Below, piece after piece: positions 1-12,067 of a stretch of DNA of 64,000 nt (positions within the stretch are counted from its first letter, which is position 1; each line of letters opens with the position of its first letter). Origin of the DNA: Arthonia radiata (lineage: Eukaryota; Ascomycota; Arthoniomycetes; Arthoniales; Arthoniaceae); the NCBI GenBank assembly GCA_002989075.1, contig PSQN01000013.1:716379-780378 (forward strand). Reading direction: 5' to 3'. Below the pieces are notes generated by a model. It was not told the origin of the DNA. It saw only the letters and a list, made by a program, of their open reading frames with translations, and searched no databases. The position numbers and the translations under genes were made by a program.

Positions 1-477
1 ACCTAACTTTAAGTAGAGGTTACTCTAAAAGTTAATAGACAACCTACTTAAACATTTAAATATATTACTACTAGCTATTAACGCAGTAAACTTCTCTTGT
101 TTTAATAACTTATTTTAAGCTAACTTCGCTGCTATCCGCGTATAAGTCTTCTTAACCTTCTCTTTTAACTTTCGAACCTTAGATCGGTTACGCTATATAG
201 CCGCAATTAACGCTGCTATCTAAGACTTTAACGCGCGTAACTAACGTTTTATACGCTAAAGAGCAGCCGACTAAGAGAAATATTGAGAATAAACCGAACG
301 CGCTGTAACTAAGTTAGTTCTAGATATTATAGAAAGACAATAATAGGGTATACTATTTACGATCGATATCCGTAAATTACAACTCTTTTTATCTCAAGTA
401 TACACCAAACACGTTACCTTTTTAAACTAAACTATATATCTTTTCTTAGTCGATATATATTTAGAACAAGAAGGTAT
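1..477 (-). pseudogene. Antisense Zn2Cys6 ORF relic of G1 (type B tail, partial)
   Basis: This is the 3' internal tail of chromovirus copy G1, whose gag-pol lies off the left edge. On the strand opposite to gag-pol it holds the N-terminal part of the antisense zinc-cluster protein described fully at 38765-39346. The Met codon has become ATA (475-477). Cys1 is TGT (466-468), Cys4 is TGT (409-411) and Cys6 is TGT (379-381); Cys5 (400-402) has mutated to TAT. This is the copy in which Cys6 is still intact. Spacing is C4-x2-C5-x6-C6. By comparison with the full copies, about 100 nt of the C-terminal end are missing at the window border. Remaining stops are TAG/TAA of RIP type. Function is inferred only from the motif. 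Confidence 0.6.
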
Positions 478-647
478 TTCAATACCGCAGACTTTAATTA
501 ATAGGTATTAGCTGTACTTTTTATTAGAACCCGTAGTAATAGACTTTATACGAGGTATAGCGACTTATAGATTAGTTACAAAAGAAGGGACGAAACGTAA
601 CTTATAAGTGTTTAAAAGGCTAAGGGTCAATTAAGAACAATTTAACT

Positions 648-660
648 AGAAGAAGAGGAA
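648..660 (+). other. Polypurine tract of G1
   Basis: Purine-only run (AGAAGAAGAGGAA) ending three bases before the 3' LTR, the expected position of the plus-strand primer of a Ty3/gypsy element. The same tract precedes the type B 3' LTR at 39533. Confidence 0.6.
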
Positions 661-663
661 TTG

Positions 664-1135
664 TGTTACGAATACTAGTTCTAGACGGTCTAGCGTATAC
701 TTATATATTAACTACCGCTAGTTATCTTAGCCCTACTAGTATTATTCCTAACTAAGCCTATAAACCCGCTATAGATATTAATAGACAAGATAGCTATAAG
801 AGCCTACGTTCCCTATAAATCCGATATAGATATTATTAAGATTAACGAATATAGAGAAACTTCCCTATATACCTTAGATTATATAGCTAGACTAATAATC
901 GACCTTAGAATAGACTTTAGTCTATTAACTTAATATTTGAATATAAGTTTCTTAACTATATTTAAATAACGTACTTTACCTTCTATTTACTCTAGTTAAG
1001 CTTCTCTTACCTTTTATAATCTGTTTCGCCTCTCCTATCTTTTAGTCTCTAGTACACAAGACACCTACCATTAAGTTTAATAATTATACAAGGTAAGTAA
1101 GCCTTAGTTTGGTTCTCCTAGCAACCGGCGTTACA
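664..1135 (+). repeat. LTR type B, 3' LTR of G1
   Basis: Starts TGTTACGA and ends GGCGTTACA, so the TG...CA termini have escaped RIP. Length 472 bp, the same as the LTRs of G9. U3 is of type B, with two copies of a CCTATAAACCCG-like direct repeat. The R-U5 half is shared with all other chromovirus LTRs here. The next five bases (GAGAG) are the likely right-hand TSD; the left one is outside the window. It is followed abruptly by mid-element sequence of G2, which shows that G1 was inserted in G2. Confidence 0.85.
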
Positions 1136-4100
1136 GAGAGGAAGTTAAGCACTAATAGAGAAATTAACGACATTCTAGAATATATTTACTTACGCCTACA
1201 ACGACTAGTAGACTATCTTATTAGAGGTCTAAAATTACGTAGCTAGTACTAATATCTTTAATTAACAATATACAACCTATAGATACGACAAGTCTTAACT
1301 AGTAATAGTTGTATAATTAAAGCAGAGATCGTAAACAATAAACTAGACGTTATAATAAGAGTAGTACTAGAACACCCTATACAGGAATTCTTACAGCAAA
1401 TTAACTAACAATAGGTTTTAGTACCTAGATTACTCTAGAACGTATACAATTAACAGAGAAAAGACTAGACCGACTGCTTTAAGGGCAGTAGTACCGGCTC
1501 GTTTAATAGTTAGACCCTCTAAAAGTTTAGCTCTATATAAGCTTAGCTTTTTACAGAATATATTTATATACTTAGGCAACAATAAACTACAGAAACATTA
1601 AAATTATAATCGATTTAGGCGTAATAAGCAACTTTATCTCAATACGCTGCGTTGAAGAGTACTAGATATAAATATAAAAAAAGAAATTACCCTACGTACT
1701 ATTTAAATTTTAAGAGATAGAGAAAAGAGTTAACTATAAGACTTCGCTAATAGATATAATAATTAAGAACTATTAGAAAGAAATTATTTATAATATTATA
1801 GATATTAACTAGCACCACGCTGTACTAAGTATACTCTAGTTACAACAATATAATCTAAAAGTAGATTAGAGAACTAAGAAGCTCCTCTTTACTAGATACA
1901 AGCACTCTAGATAAGAGTTGTTCTGCGGAACAGATACTCTATAAGCTATTTTTAGTAGTAAGGATAAGAAGCGCGATAAAGAACTTATACGGGTTAGTAC
2001 TACTATACTCTAATATTTAAACATTCTATAAGAGAAGTCTAACGTAGTATCTTGTCTATAGTTAGCTATACGTAAGTATAAATAAGAGACAACTGTACGT
2101 TAACAATTCTATATAACGATAAGTACTTAGTTAATTACTAAGATACTTAAGGAATATAATTAATTCTAACACCTATTTAAAGAAGCTAAGCTAGACTTAG
2201 CTCTTCTAGAATATAAACTGTAGGATTATACAATATCTTTATAGAAGGGTAAAACGCCAATATTCGGTCTAATATACTCTCTATTAGAAGTAGAAAATTA
2301 AGCACTCTGCGACTATCTTAATAAGAATCTTAAGAAAGAATTTATCCAAAAATTAACATTACTAGCTAGATACTCGATACTCTTTATACTAAAGAAGAAT
2401 AGTAAACTACGACTCTACGTAGATTATAGACAACTAAACAGGATAACTATTAAAAACTAATATTCTTTACTATATATCGACGAAATAACAGATCGATTAT
2501 ATAACGCGCAATAGTTTACTAAGTTTAACCTATAAGAGGTATACAACCTAATCCGTATAAAGAAGGGTAAAGAATAGAAAACGGTCTTCTACACTAAATA
2601 CAGACTTTTTAAGTATTGCGTTATACTCTTCGGGCTAATAAACGCATTAACATTATTTTAGAAATTAATTAACAACATACTTAGCGATTATCTAGATATA
2701 TTTATAACTGCTTATCTAGATAATATCCTAGTATACAGCCGTATACTAAAAGAACATAAGAAATATATTAAAAAGGTATTAGAAAGATTAGCGCGTGCCA
2801 ATTTATAAATCAATATCAAGAAAATCTAGTTCTATTAATAATCTGTCGAATTTCTTAAATTTATAATTACTAAGCACAGTCTCTAAATAGAAGATTTAAA
2901 GATCTAATCTGTTCTAACCTAGCCTATACTAAAGAATATAAAACAACTACAATAGTTTCTTAGTTTTGCTAATTACTATAGGCAGTAGATATCTAACTTT
3001 AGTTAAATTATAGTATCGCTGTCTTAATAGACAAAACAATCGATAGAATTCTCTTAGACGTAAAAAGAATAATTAGTATTTAAAGAGCTTAAGGAAGCTT
3101 TTAAGATCGAACCTGTATTAGCAATATTTAACCCTAACCTACCGATTATTATAAAAATAGACGCGTTAGACTATATAATTAGAGTATGTATAAGTTAAAA
3201 CAATAAGGAAAGAAAGCCTAGATCAGTAGCTTTCTACTTAAGAAAGATATTATCTACAGAACAGAACTATAATATTTACAACAAAGAGCTCTTAGTTATT
3301 ATAGCAGCATTCGAGATATAGCGAGCTTACCTAGAAGGAGTAAACTATATAATTATAGTATATATAAACTATAAAAATCTAACTTACTTTACGACAAGAA
3401 AGAAACTTAACTATAGACAAGTTAGATAGTTAGAAACTATAGCTCTATACAACTTTATTATTACCTACAAGAAGGGTTCTAAGAACGATAGAGCCGACGC
3501 TCTAAGCCGACAACTAGATTACCTTAATAATAAGGAACACGTCGAGCATACAATATTCTAAGAATACAATAACAAAATTAGATACAATCAATTAGCTATA
3601 ATAACCGAGTTTGTTATTAAATTAGACAGCCGAATTTCAAACATCCTGAACGACCCTAAAACCTACTAAGAAAACGAAAAACGACATTTAGAGTTAACTA
3701 AGAACAACAAGAAATATTACGAATTTTAAGGCAAAATCTACGTTCCAAGGAATCTAATCCGAAATATTATTAGTAACTTCTACAATAACCCAACTAAAGA
3801 ACATAAAGGTATCGATAATACTATAGAAAAGATTATAAGAACCTACTACATTCTAAGAATCCGACACTACGTTAAGAATTATATCTAAGAATACGATATA
3901 TACGTAAGAACTAAGCACCCAAGGTATTTACTATACGGTAAACTATAACTACTCGAGATATCCGAAAGACTATAGTATACAGTCTTACTAAACTTTATTA
4001 CTAAGTTACTAACCTCCAAGAATCTACTTATAGAAGTAGCTTACAACGCTATTCTAGTTATATACAATAAACTAATAAAGTACGCGTACTTCGTACCTTA

Positions 4101-5029
4101 TAAGGAAGCTAGCAACTTAGAGCAGTTAGTATATACCTTCCTTTAGATTATCTTAGTAAACTATAGCTAACCGCAAAGAATTGTTTTAAATAGAGACCGG
4201 AAATTTGTTTTACGGTTTTAAATATCTCTAATGCAACAACTAGAGATAAAATAAAAGATATTAACGTTATTTTACCTATAAACAGACAGACAAACAGAAT
4301 AAACAAATTAAACGCTAGAACAGTATCTCTAGGCGTACATTAACTACTAGCAGAACGACTAAGTATAATTACTACTAGTAGCGTAAGCAGCGCACAACGA
4401 TATTAAAAACAATATAACTAAGATAACTCCGTTCTATACCTTGTATAGCTATTACCCTCTTTAGAGAAGATAACTGTACAATACTATTAAAAACGAGACA
4501 GCTACACAAATAGCTACAAGCATAAAAACCCTGTACCAGCAGTTAAAGTCTAACAGCGAGTTTATTAACGAACGAACAAAACAATAGTATAACAAATTAA
4601 GAACTACCCTAAATATAAGCATAAAAGAGAGGGAAAGAGCTTACTTGCTTATAAGAAACTTAAAAACTATTAGACTAAGTAAGAAACTTAACTATACTAA
4701 GATAGAACCGTTTAAAATCTTACAGTAATTAGAATCTATAACATTTAAACTAAAACTCCTAAAAACAATAAGAATATATTCTATATTCTATATAGCGCTG
4801 TTAGAACTAGCCTACTTCCGAGAAGTAGAACGACCCAACTTTAAAATCCTTTCTAACAACTAAGAACCCGAGTACAAGGTCGAAACGATTTAAGCTTATA
4901 GGCAATACCAAGGCAAACAACAGTATCTCGTAAAATAGAAAGGATATTTTAAACATAAAAATTAATAGAAACTAGAATAAAACCTAACTAACTGTAAAGC
5001 TACTATTTAACAGTATTGGAACTAAAATA
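1136..5029 (+). pseudogene. pol relic of chromovirus G2 (protease, RT, RNase H, integrase, chromodomain)
   Basis: Ty3/gypsy polyprotein, dead from RIP stops. It starts just after gag because the 5' part lies beyond the G1 insertion, off the window. Domains in order: aspartic protease, with the D-S-G-A-T region altered, at about 1606-1650; RT with the VDYRQLN motif at about 2417-2440; RT active-site box reading YLDN at 2713-2724 (ancestral YLDD); RNase H first Asp in IDALDY near 3150; integrase HHCC zinc finger and DDE core at about 3790-4300; chromodomain at about 4869-4990. Trp codons read TAG throughout, for example in the KWKGY motif of the chromodomain. The C-terminal chromodomain places the element among the chromoviruses. 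The order RT - RNase H - integrase separates Ty3/gypsy from Ty1/copia. Confidence 0.85.
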
Positions 5030-5611
5030 TTAATTAGTTATAGCAGCACTAACACTCTAATCTACTATCTAGTATACTTTATTGGTATCTAGGTTATCTA
5101 TAAACGAACTAGCTTACTATATTAGTAGCCTACTACCTAACTCTGGAAACAGATCGTTACAAAAATCTATACTTAGGCTACTTAGTATATCTATAATATT
5201 ACTACTAAACATAGCTGCTAGCTATTCTTCCTCGAACAATATATTATTCTAATTTATTTTGTTCTACGCCTAAATACGCAATCTTTCGAGCTTCTTCTCT
5301 AAATCTACTATTACCGCTTTAATAGCTTCGCGCTACCTTTTCGCCGTACAAACGACTTCCTTCTCTTCCGCTAGACGCTTGCGTTGCCCCTAGAGGGCAT
5401 CCGACACCTATAAGTACTAAGAACGAATACTCTGAGCTAAAAATAAGTTAAATTAATACGAATAATAAACGTAAAATAGAAACTAACTATCCTTTAACGA
5501 TAGACGAACGTTATACGACTTCTTATCGCAAGTATACATAAAATACAATGCCTTTCTAGACTTTAGAATACACTTCTTACTTAAGTAAGAGTAACAGAAA
5601 CACGGAAGCAT
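5030..5611 (-). pseudogene. Antisense Zn2Cys6 ORF relic of G2 (type A tail)
   Basis: Reading frame opposite to gag-pol, between the chromodomain and the 3' LTR. The start ATG survives (5609-5611, 177 bp from the LTR) and the frame runs 194 codons to TAA at 5030-5032, broken only by RIP-type TAG/TAA. The N-terminus begins MLPCFCY. Cys1 (5600-5602) and Cys3 (5570-5572) are TGT; the other cluster positions are TAC/TAT where other copies keep Cys. Spacing is C-x2-C-x6-C-x8-C-x2-C-x6-C, the fungal Zn(II)2Cys6 pattern, with Lys-Lys before Cys3 as is usual in that family. A Lys/Arg/Leu-rich stretch (putative coiled coil) and a conserved C-terminus (AAMFSSNI..., LSSLSIDF) follow. It may be a DNA-binding regulator; no function is shown. 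It is one frame here, whereas G7 and G8 lack one base. Confidence 0.7.
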
Positions 5612-5771
5612 CTCTCGACTATAGACTTTAGTAAGGACAGTATTAATCTTAAGCGCTTTATTAGCGTTAGAGACTTTCTTAACTTTAGGTATAATAACTT
5701 ATAGAACTAGATCTACTATAGAGGGGCAACAAGGTTTTAATGTCTCTAGGGCCGTTAAGGACGACTAGCCT

Positions 5772-5784
5772 TGAAGAGGGGACC
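5772..5784 (+). other. Polypurine tract of G2
   Basis: Purine-rich run GAAGAGGGGA just upstream of the type A 3' LTR. The same tract precedes the 3' LTRs of G7, G8 and G11, with RIP changes. Confidence 0.55.
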
Positions 5785-5787
5785 TTA

Positions 5788-6237
5788 TGTTACGATCTTA
5801 CTATATTAGGTTAGTACAAGGCTAAGCGCAGCCAGCCTTATTAGAGCATTATATAGTATACCCGACGACTCCGATATAGCGACGTTAGCAACGTCGCTAT
5901 ATCGCAATAGAATTCTAACTATGCGATAAAGGAAGTATTAAGACTATTAGATATAGAGAGATATACCTTTGTACCTTAGACTAAATAGCTAGACTAATAA
6001 CCGACCTTAGGATAAACTTTAGTCTATTAACTTAATATTTAAATATAAGTTTCTTAACTCTATTTAGATAACGTACTTTACCTTCTATCTATCTTAGTTA
6101 AGCCTCTCTTACCTTCTATAATCTATCTTACCTCTCCTACCTTTTAGTCTCTAGCACACAAGACACCTATTACTAAGGTCAACAAGTATACAAGACAAGT
6201 AAGCCTTAGTTCGGTCCTCCTAGCGATCAGCGATATA
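5788..6237 (+). repeat. LTR type A, 3' LTR of G2
   Basis: Begins TGTTACGATC and ends with a mutated form of CGTTACA; 450 bp. U3 carries a near-perfect inverted repeat around ATATAGCGACGT / ACGTCGCTATAT, typical of type A. The R-U5 half matches type B LTRs. It abuts a minus-strand gag fragment (G3), so G2 was inserted into the gag of G3; the other half of G3 lies off the window. Confidence 0.88.
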
Positions 6238-6521
6238 AGAGTAAATAAGAAATCGTTAAGATAGTACTTAACCTACTTGTAGACATCTCTATCTATATAA
6301 GAGGTAGCGAATAGAACTATAGTAGTATTGTTCAGAAACTAGTCTTTATAAGTTTTAAAGTATACGGCTAGGCGTATTAAAAATAAAGTAACTTTAGAAC
6401 GTTTATTTAAGAAGCTTTTTTCTATCTTAGTATTAATATTTAATATCTTACTTATACTAGCTATTCTGTTAGCTAACCTATTTGCAGCGTTACAGCTATT
6501 AGGTATTAAAGTAGTAAATAT
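6238..6521 (-). pseudogene. gag 5' fragment of chromovirus G3 (gag type 1)
   Basis: Reverse complement of the start of the type 1 gag seen in G7 and G8. The start codon, ATG in G9, reads ATA at 6519-6521. Only the N-terminal part (about 95 codons) is here because G2 splits the gene at 6237. The 5' UTR (6522-6563) carries the candidate self-priming site AGTCTATTAA at 6552-6561 (plus-strand reading). G3 combines gag type 1 with an LTR of type B, one of the mosaic combinations in this window. Confidence 0.7.
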
Positions 6522-6563
6522 AACTAATCTACTTTCTCTACTTTTATAGCGAGTCTATTAAAG

Positions 6564-7035
6564 TATAACGCTAGTTGCTAGGAAAACTAAACTAAGGCTT
6601 ACTTACCTTGTATACTTATTAACCTTAGTAGTAGGTATCTTGTATGCTAGAGACTAAAAGGTAGGAGAGGTAAGATAGATTATAGAAGATAAGAGAGGCT
6701 TAACTAAAGTAGATAGAAGATAAAGTACGTTATCTAAATATAGTTAAGAAACTTATATTTAGATATTAAGTTAATAGACTAAAGTCTATTTTAAGGTTAG
6801 CTATTAGTTTAGCTATATAATCTAAGGTATATAGGGAAGTTCCTCTATGTCCGTTAATCTTAATAATACCTATATTGGGTTTATAGAGAACGTAGGCTCT
6901 TATAGCCGTCTTGTTTAATAATGCCTACGGTGGGTTTATAGGCTTAGTCGGGAATAATGCTAGTAGGGCTGAGATAACTGGCGGTGGTTGATGCTTAAGT
7001 ATACGCTAGGCCGTCTGGGGCTGGTACCCGTAACA
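6564..7035 (-). repeat. LTR type B, 5' LTR of G3
   Basis: Reverse-oriented 472-bp type B LTR; read on the minus strand it starts TGTTACGGG at 7035. It keeps several CpA/TpG and GC-rich stretches, for example in U3 near 6975-7025, so it is less mutated than the LTRs of G4. Right-hand TSD candidate is TTAAT (7036-7040); the left partner is off the window. Confidence 0.8.
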
Positions 7036-7867
7036 TTAATAGAACTTTTTAGTAGTATATAAGGAGCCTAAAAGACTTTTAAAGATACTATATTAAAGTT
7101 AATAATAATTTTAGTACTATAGATCTTAAAACCTTTATTCTATATAAGACTTTTAAGCTAGTATAAGAAAAGAAAAGAGATATTATAAAGAGAAGATCTA
7201 ATACTAGCTATAGAATTAACTGAATAGTAAGATAAAGTAGATACTTTTATAGTATTTATCTATAAATATAGCTATTATTATAAGTAGTTATGTTATTACT
7301 TAAGATATATAGAATTATATCTATAAGTAATATTAAATATTACTCTTATTTAAGATATTTAAGCTTATTAACTATATCTCTAAATTTACTTTTGATAACT
7401 TAAAAAGCTTAGAAAACTATATCTATTAGTTTTTAAAGTATAGAGAGAAACTCTATATTCTAGAAAACAATAATTAAATATATTTAAACTCTATAATAAT
7501 ATTTTATTTCTATAAAGCCTAAAAATAAAGATAAAACTAACTATAGTAATAAGAGACTTATAGTTTATAAATCTAATTCTAATAATTTATATTATTATTA
7601 ACTAAACTTATACTAAACACTATTATAAGAATATTTTAATAGTAAAGAATAAGAAACTAGAGCTATTTATAGCTAAGTCTTATAAAAATCTTACTACTAC
7701 TAATAACCTACTAGCTACTTTAGCTACTAAGAGTAGATTAAGTTAAAAGAATTCTAATAGATATTCTAACTAATATAATTTATATTTTAATTCAATATAT
7801 AAGAATTTAAAATACTATAAATAGTACTCTAACCTTCTTATTAAAAATAAAAAATAATATAATATAG
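7036..7867 (+). pseudogene. C0 copia host relic, gag part
   Basis: Extremely AT-rich stretch, the most decayed in the window. In one frame near 7390-7480 it reads DNLKSLENYI..FLKYREKL, which resembles the gag of fungal Ty1/copia elements (UBN2/Retrotran_gag type). Near 7600-7660 a KHYYKN...VKNKKLELF stretch sits where a CCHC knuckle with a following basic segment would be, but the Cys residues are not visible. It is cut at 7867 by G4 (TSD ATAAG at 7868-7872) and continues at 51873. The assignment to gag is inference from order: integrase, RT and RNase H follow in the other C0 pieces on the same strand. Confidence 0.45.
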
Positions 7868-7872
7868 ATAAG

Positions 7873-8320
7873 TATAACGCTGGTTGCTAGAAGAACCAAA
7901 CTAAGGCTTACTTACCTTATATACTTATTAACCTTAGTAGTAGATATCTTGTGTACTAAAAACTAAAAGATAGGAGAGATAAGATAGATTACTAAGAGAA
8001 GAGAGGCTTGACTAAGTAAATAGAAGATAAAGTATGTTACCTAAATATAGTTAAAAAATTTATATTTAGATATTAAGTTAATAGACTAAAGTCTATTTTA
8101 AGATTAGTTATTAGTCTAGCTATATAGTCTAAGGTATATAGATATATTTCTCTATATTTAATAGCCCTAATAACCCCTTTATCGTATTATTAGAATTCTA
8201 TTATAATATAGTAACGTTATTAATATTACTATATTAAAGTTATTAGGTATCCTATACGATACTCTAATAAGGTTAGTTGTACTTAGCCTTATACTAGCCT
8301 GATATAGTAAAATTGTAATA
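7873..8320 (-). repeat. LTR type A, 3' LTR of G4
   Basis: Reverse-oriented; the inner end (8320) reads TATTACAATT on the minus strand, a RIP form of TGTTACGATC. Pairs with 51420-51867. Followed by type A tail sequence. Confidence 0.85.
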
Positions 8321-8497
8321 TAAGGTCTCCTCTTTTAAGGCTAGTTGTCCTTAACAGCTCTAGAGACATTAAAATCTTGTTATTACTTAGTAATAAATCT
8401 AGTTCTATAAGTTATTATACTAAAAGTTAAGAAGGTTTCTAACGCTAATAAAGTACTTAAGATTAATACTATTCTTACTAAAGTCTATAGTTAGAAG

Positions 8498-9077
8498 ATA
8501 TCTCTATATTTCTATTACTCTTACTTAGATAAAAAGTATATTCTAAAGTTTAGAAAGGTATTTTACTTTATATATATTTACGATAAGAAGTTATATAACG
8601 TTTATCCGTTATTAGAGAATAGTTAGTTTCTATTTTTATATTTATTTAGCTAGTTTTAACTTATTTTTAGCTTAAAGTATCTATTCTTAGTACCTCTAAG
8701 TATTAAACGCTCTTTAAAAGCAGTATAAGCGTTTAATAGAAGAAAAGAAAGTTATTTATATAGTAAAACGATAGCGTAAAGCTATTAAAGCAGCAGTTAT
8801 TAATTTAAAGAAGAAGCTTAAAAAATTGTATATTTAGACGCAGAATAAAATTAATTAGAACAATATATTGTTTAAGAAAAGATAGCTAGTAGCTATATTT
8901 AGTAGTAATATTGTAGATATACTAAGTAGCCTAAGTATAAATTTTTATAATAATTTCTATTTAAAGTTAGATAGTAGACCTCTAATATAGTAAGCTAGTT
9001 TATTTATAAATAACCTAGATACCAGCGGGGCGTACTAGATAGTAGATTAGAACGTTTATACTGTTACAACTAATTAA
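8498..9077 (+). pseudogene. Antisense Zn2Cys6 ORF relic of G4 (type A tail)
   Basis: On the plus strand because G4 is minus. The Met codon is ATA (8498-8500); the end aligns with the TAA at 9075-9077. All N-terminal Cys positions that I can place are mutated, mostly to TAT, for example CTA TAT TTC TAT after the start. The Lys-rich central part and the AAxFSSNI-like C-terminal block (GTAGCTATATTTAGTAGTAA near 8888) are recognisable. Length is about 580 nt against 582 in the intact-length copies, so small indels are present. Upstream 8321-8497 is the non-coding tail next to the LTR. Confidence 0.5.
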
Positions 9078-12062
9078 TACTTTAGTCTTAATATTATTAA
9101 ATAATATTATTATAGTTAGTTAGATTTTATTCTAGTTTCTATTAGTTTTTATATTTAAAGTATTCTTTCTACTTTATGAGATACTATTGTTTGCCTTAAT
9201 ATTATCTATAAGCTTAAATTATTTCGACCTTATACTCGGGTTCTTAATTACTAAGAAGGATTTCTAAGTTAGATCGTTCTACTTCTTAAGAATAGGTCAG
9301 TTTTAACAACGCTACATAGAATATAGGGTATATTCTTATTATCCTTAGAAGTTTAAGTTTAAATATTAAAGATCCTAGTTATTATAGAATTTTAAATAGT
9401 TTTATCTTAGTATAGTTAAGTTTTTTGCTTAGTTTAGTAGTCTTAAGATTTTTTATAAGTAGATATACTCTTTTCCTCTCTTCTATACTTATATTTAGGG
9501 TACTTCTTATTTTATTGTACTAGACTTTAGTTTGTTTATTAATAAACTTGATGTTAGACTTTAACTACTAGTACAGATATTTTATATTAGTTACGATTTG
9601 TATAGTAGTTTTATTTTCTATATAGCTCTATAACTATCTTTCTTAAAGAGGGTAGTATCTATATAAAGCGTAAAACAGAGTAGTCTTTATTATATTGTTC
9701 TTTATATTATTATACGTAGCTTATATAACTAGTAACAGTTGTATCTAGTTATCTTACTAATAGTTAATATATACTCAGAAATATTGTTCTAGAGTTTAGT
9801 TTATTCTTTTAGTTTGCCTATCTATTTATAGATAAGATAATATAGATATTTTTTATTTTGTTTCTAGTTGTTGTATTAGAGATATCTAAAATCGTAAGAT
9901 AAATTTTTAATCTCTATTAGAGACAATTCTTTGTAGTTGTCTATAATTAGCTAGAATAATCTAAGTAAAGGTATATACTAATTATTCTAAGTTACTAGCT
10001 TCTCTATATAGTATAAAGTATACGTATTTTATTAGTTTATTGTATATAACTAGAATAGCATTGTATTCTACTCTTATAAGTAAATTCTTAGAAGGCAGTA
10101 ACTTAGTAATAAAGTTTAATAAGACTATATACTATAGTCTCTTAAATATCTTTAGCGGTTATAGTTTGCTATAAGATAAATACCTTAGATACTTTATTTT
10201 TACGTAAATATTGTATTTTTAGATATAATTGTTAACGTAATGTTAGATTAATAGAATATAGTAAGTTCTTATAATTTTTTTAATAGTATTATTAATACTT
10301 TTATATTCTTTTGTTAGGTAATTATAGAAGTTACTAATAATATATTAGATTAGATTTCTTAGGACATAGATCTTTTCTTAGAACTTATGGTAGTCTTTAT
10401 CGTTTTTTGTTTTCTTAGTATATCTTTAAATTATTTAAGATATCTAGGATTTAGCTATTTAGTTCTATAACAAATTTAGTTGTTATAGCTAGTTAAGTAT
10501 ATTTAATCTTATTATTGTGTTTTTAAAATATTATATACTTAATATGTTTCTTATTATTAAGATAGTCTAGTTGTCGGCTAAGAGTATCTACTTTATTGTT
10601 CTTAGAATCTTTTTTGTAGGTAATAATAAAATTGTATAGAGTTATAGTATCTAACTATTAAACTTATCTTTAATTTAGTTTCTTTATTATAGTAAAGTAG
10701 GTTAAGTTCTTGTAGTCTGTATATACTATAATAGTATAGTTTACTCTTTCTAGGTAAGCTTGCTATATCTCGAATACTGCTATTATAGCTAAAAGCTTCT
10801 TATTATAAATATTATAGTTTTGTTCTGTAAGTAATATTTTTTTAAGTAGAAAGCTACTAGTCTAAGCTTTCCTTTACTATTCTTTTAACTTATATATACT
10901 CTAATAGTATAGTCTAATATATCTATTTTTATAATAATTGGTAGGTTAGGGTTAAATATTACTAATATAGGTCCGATCTTAAAGGCTTTTTTAAGCTCTT
11001 TAAATACTAATTGTTCTTTTTGTATCTAAAAGAATTCTATTAATTATTTTGTTTATTAAGATAGCGGTACTATAATTCGGTTAAAGTTAGATATCTATTA
11101 TCTATAGTAGTTAGCAAATTTAAGAAACTATTATAACTATTTTATATTCTTTGGTATTAGCTATATTAAAATAGATTAGATCTTTAAATCTTCTACTTAG
11201 AGACTGTACTCAGTAATTATAAATCTAAGAAATTTAACAGATTGTTAGTAGAACTAGATTTTTTAATATTAATTTATAAATTAGTACGTACTAATCTTTC
11301 TAATACCTTTTTAATATATTTCTTATATTCTTCTAATATATAGCTATATATTAGGATATTGTTTAAATAAGTAGTTATAAATATATCTAAATAATTACTA
11401 AGTATATTATTAATTAGCTTCTAAAATAATACTACTACGTTTATTAGCCTAAAAGGTATAACGCAATACTTAAAAAGCTTATATTTTGTATAGAAGGCTG
11501 TTTTCTATTCTTTACCTTCCTTTATATAGATTAGATTATAGGCTCCTTGAAGGTTAAACTTAGTAAACTACTATACGTTATATAGTTAGTCTATAATTTT
11601 GTTAATATATAGCAACGAGTATCGGTTCTTAATAGTTACTTTATATAGCTATTTATAGTCTATATAAAGTTATAGTTTGCTATTCTTCTTTAATATAAAG
11701 AGTATTAAATATCCGGCTAGTATTATTAATTTCTAGATAAAACCTTTTTTAAGGTTTTTATTAAAATAGTCGTAGAGCACTTATTTTTCTGCTTCTAATA
11801 GAGAGTATATTAGACCAAATATTAGTATTTTACCTTTCTATAAAGATATTATATAATCCTACGGTTTGTATTCTAGAAGTGCTAAGTTTAGCTTAGCTTC
11901 TTTAAATAAGTATTAGAATTAATTATATTTCTCTAGTATCTTAGTAATTAACTAAGTACCGGTCGTTATATAGAATTGTTAGTATATAGTTATCTCTTAT
12001 TTATACTTATATATAGTTAGCTATAGATAAGATACTATAGTAGACTTCTCTTATAGGATATC
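9078..12062 (-). pseudogene. pol relic of G4, C-terminal part (RT to chromodomain)
   Basis: Minus-strand Ty3/gypsy pol. Reading from right to left: RT VDYR region near 11655-11680; YLDD box mutated at about 11350-11384; RNase H near 10925; integrase about 9400-10400; chromodomain about 9085-9250. It is interrupted in the 5' part of RT by G5 at 12068 (TSD TAGTT at 12063-12067) and continues at 47327. Stops are of RIP type throughout. Plus-strand TpG is retained more than CpA here, the mirror image of the plus-oriented copies. Confidence 0.8.
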
Positions 12063-12067
12063 TAGTT

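Noticed and set aside
7036-7867. Host gene fragment
   Set aside because: Decay pattern, weak copia gag similarity and collinearity with the other C0 pieces make a retroelement origin more likely.
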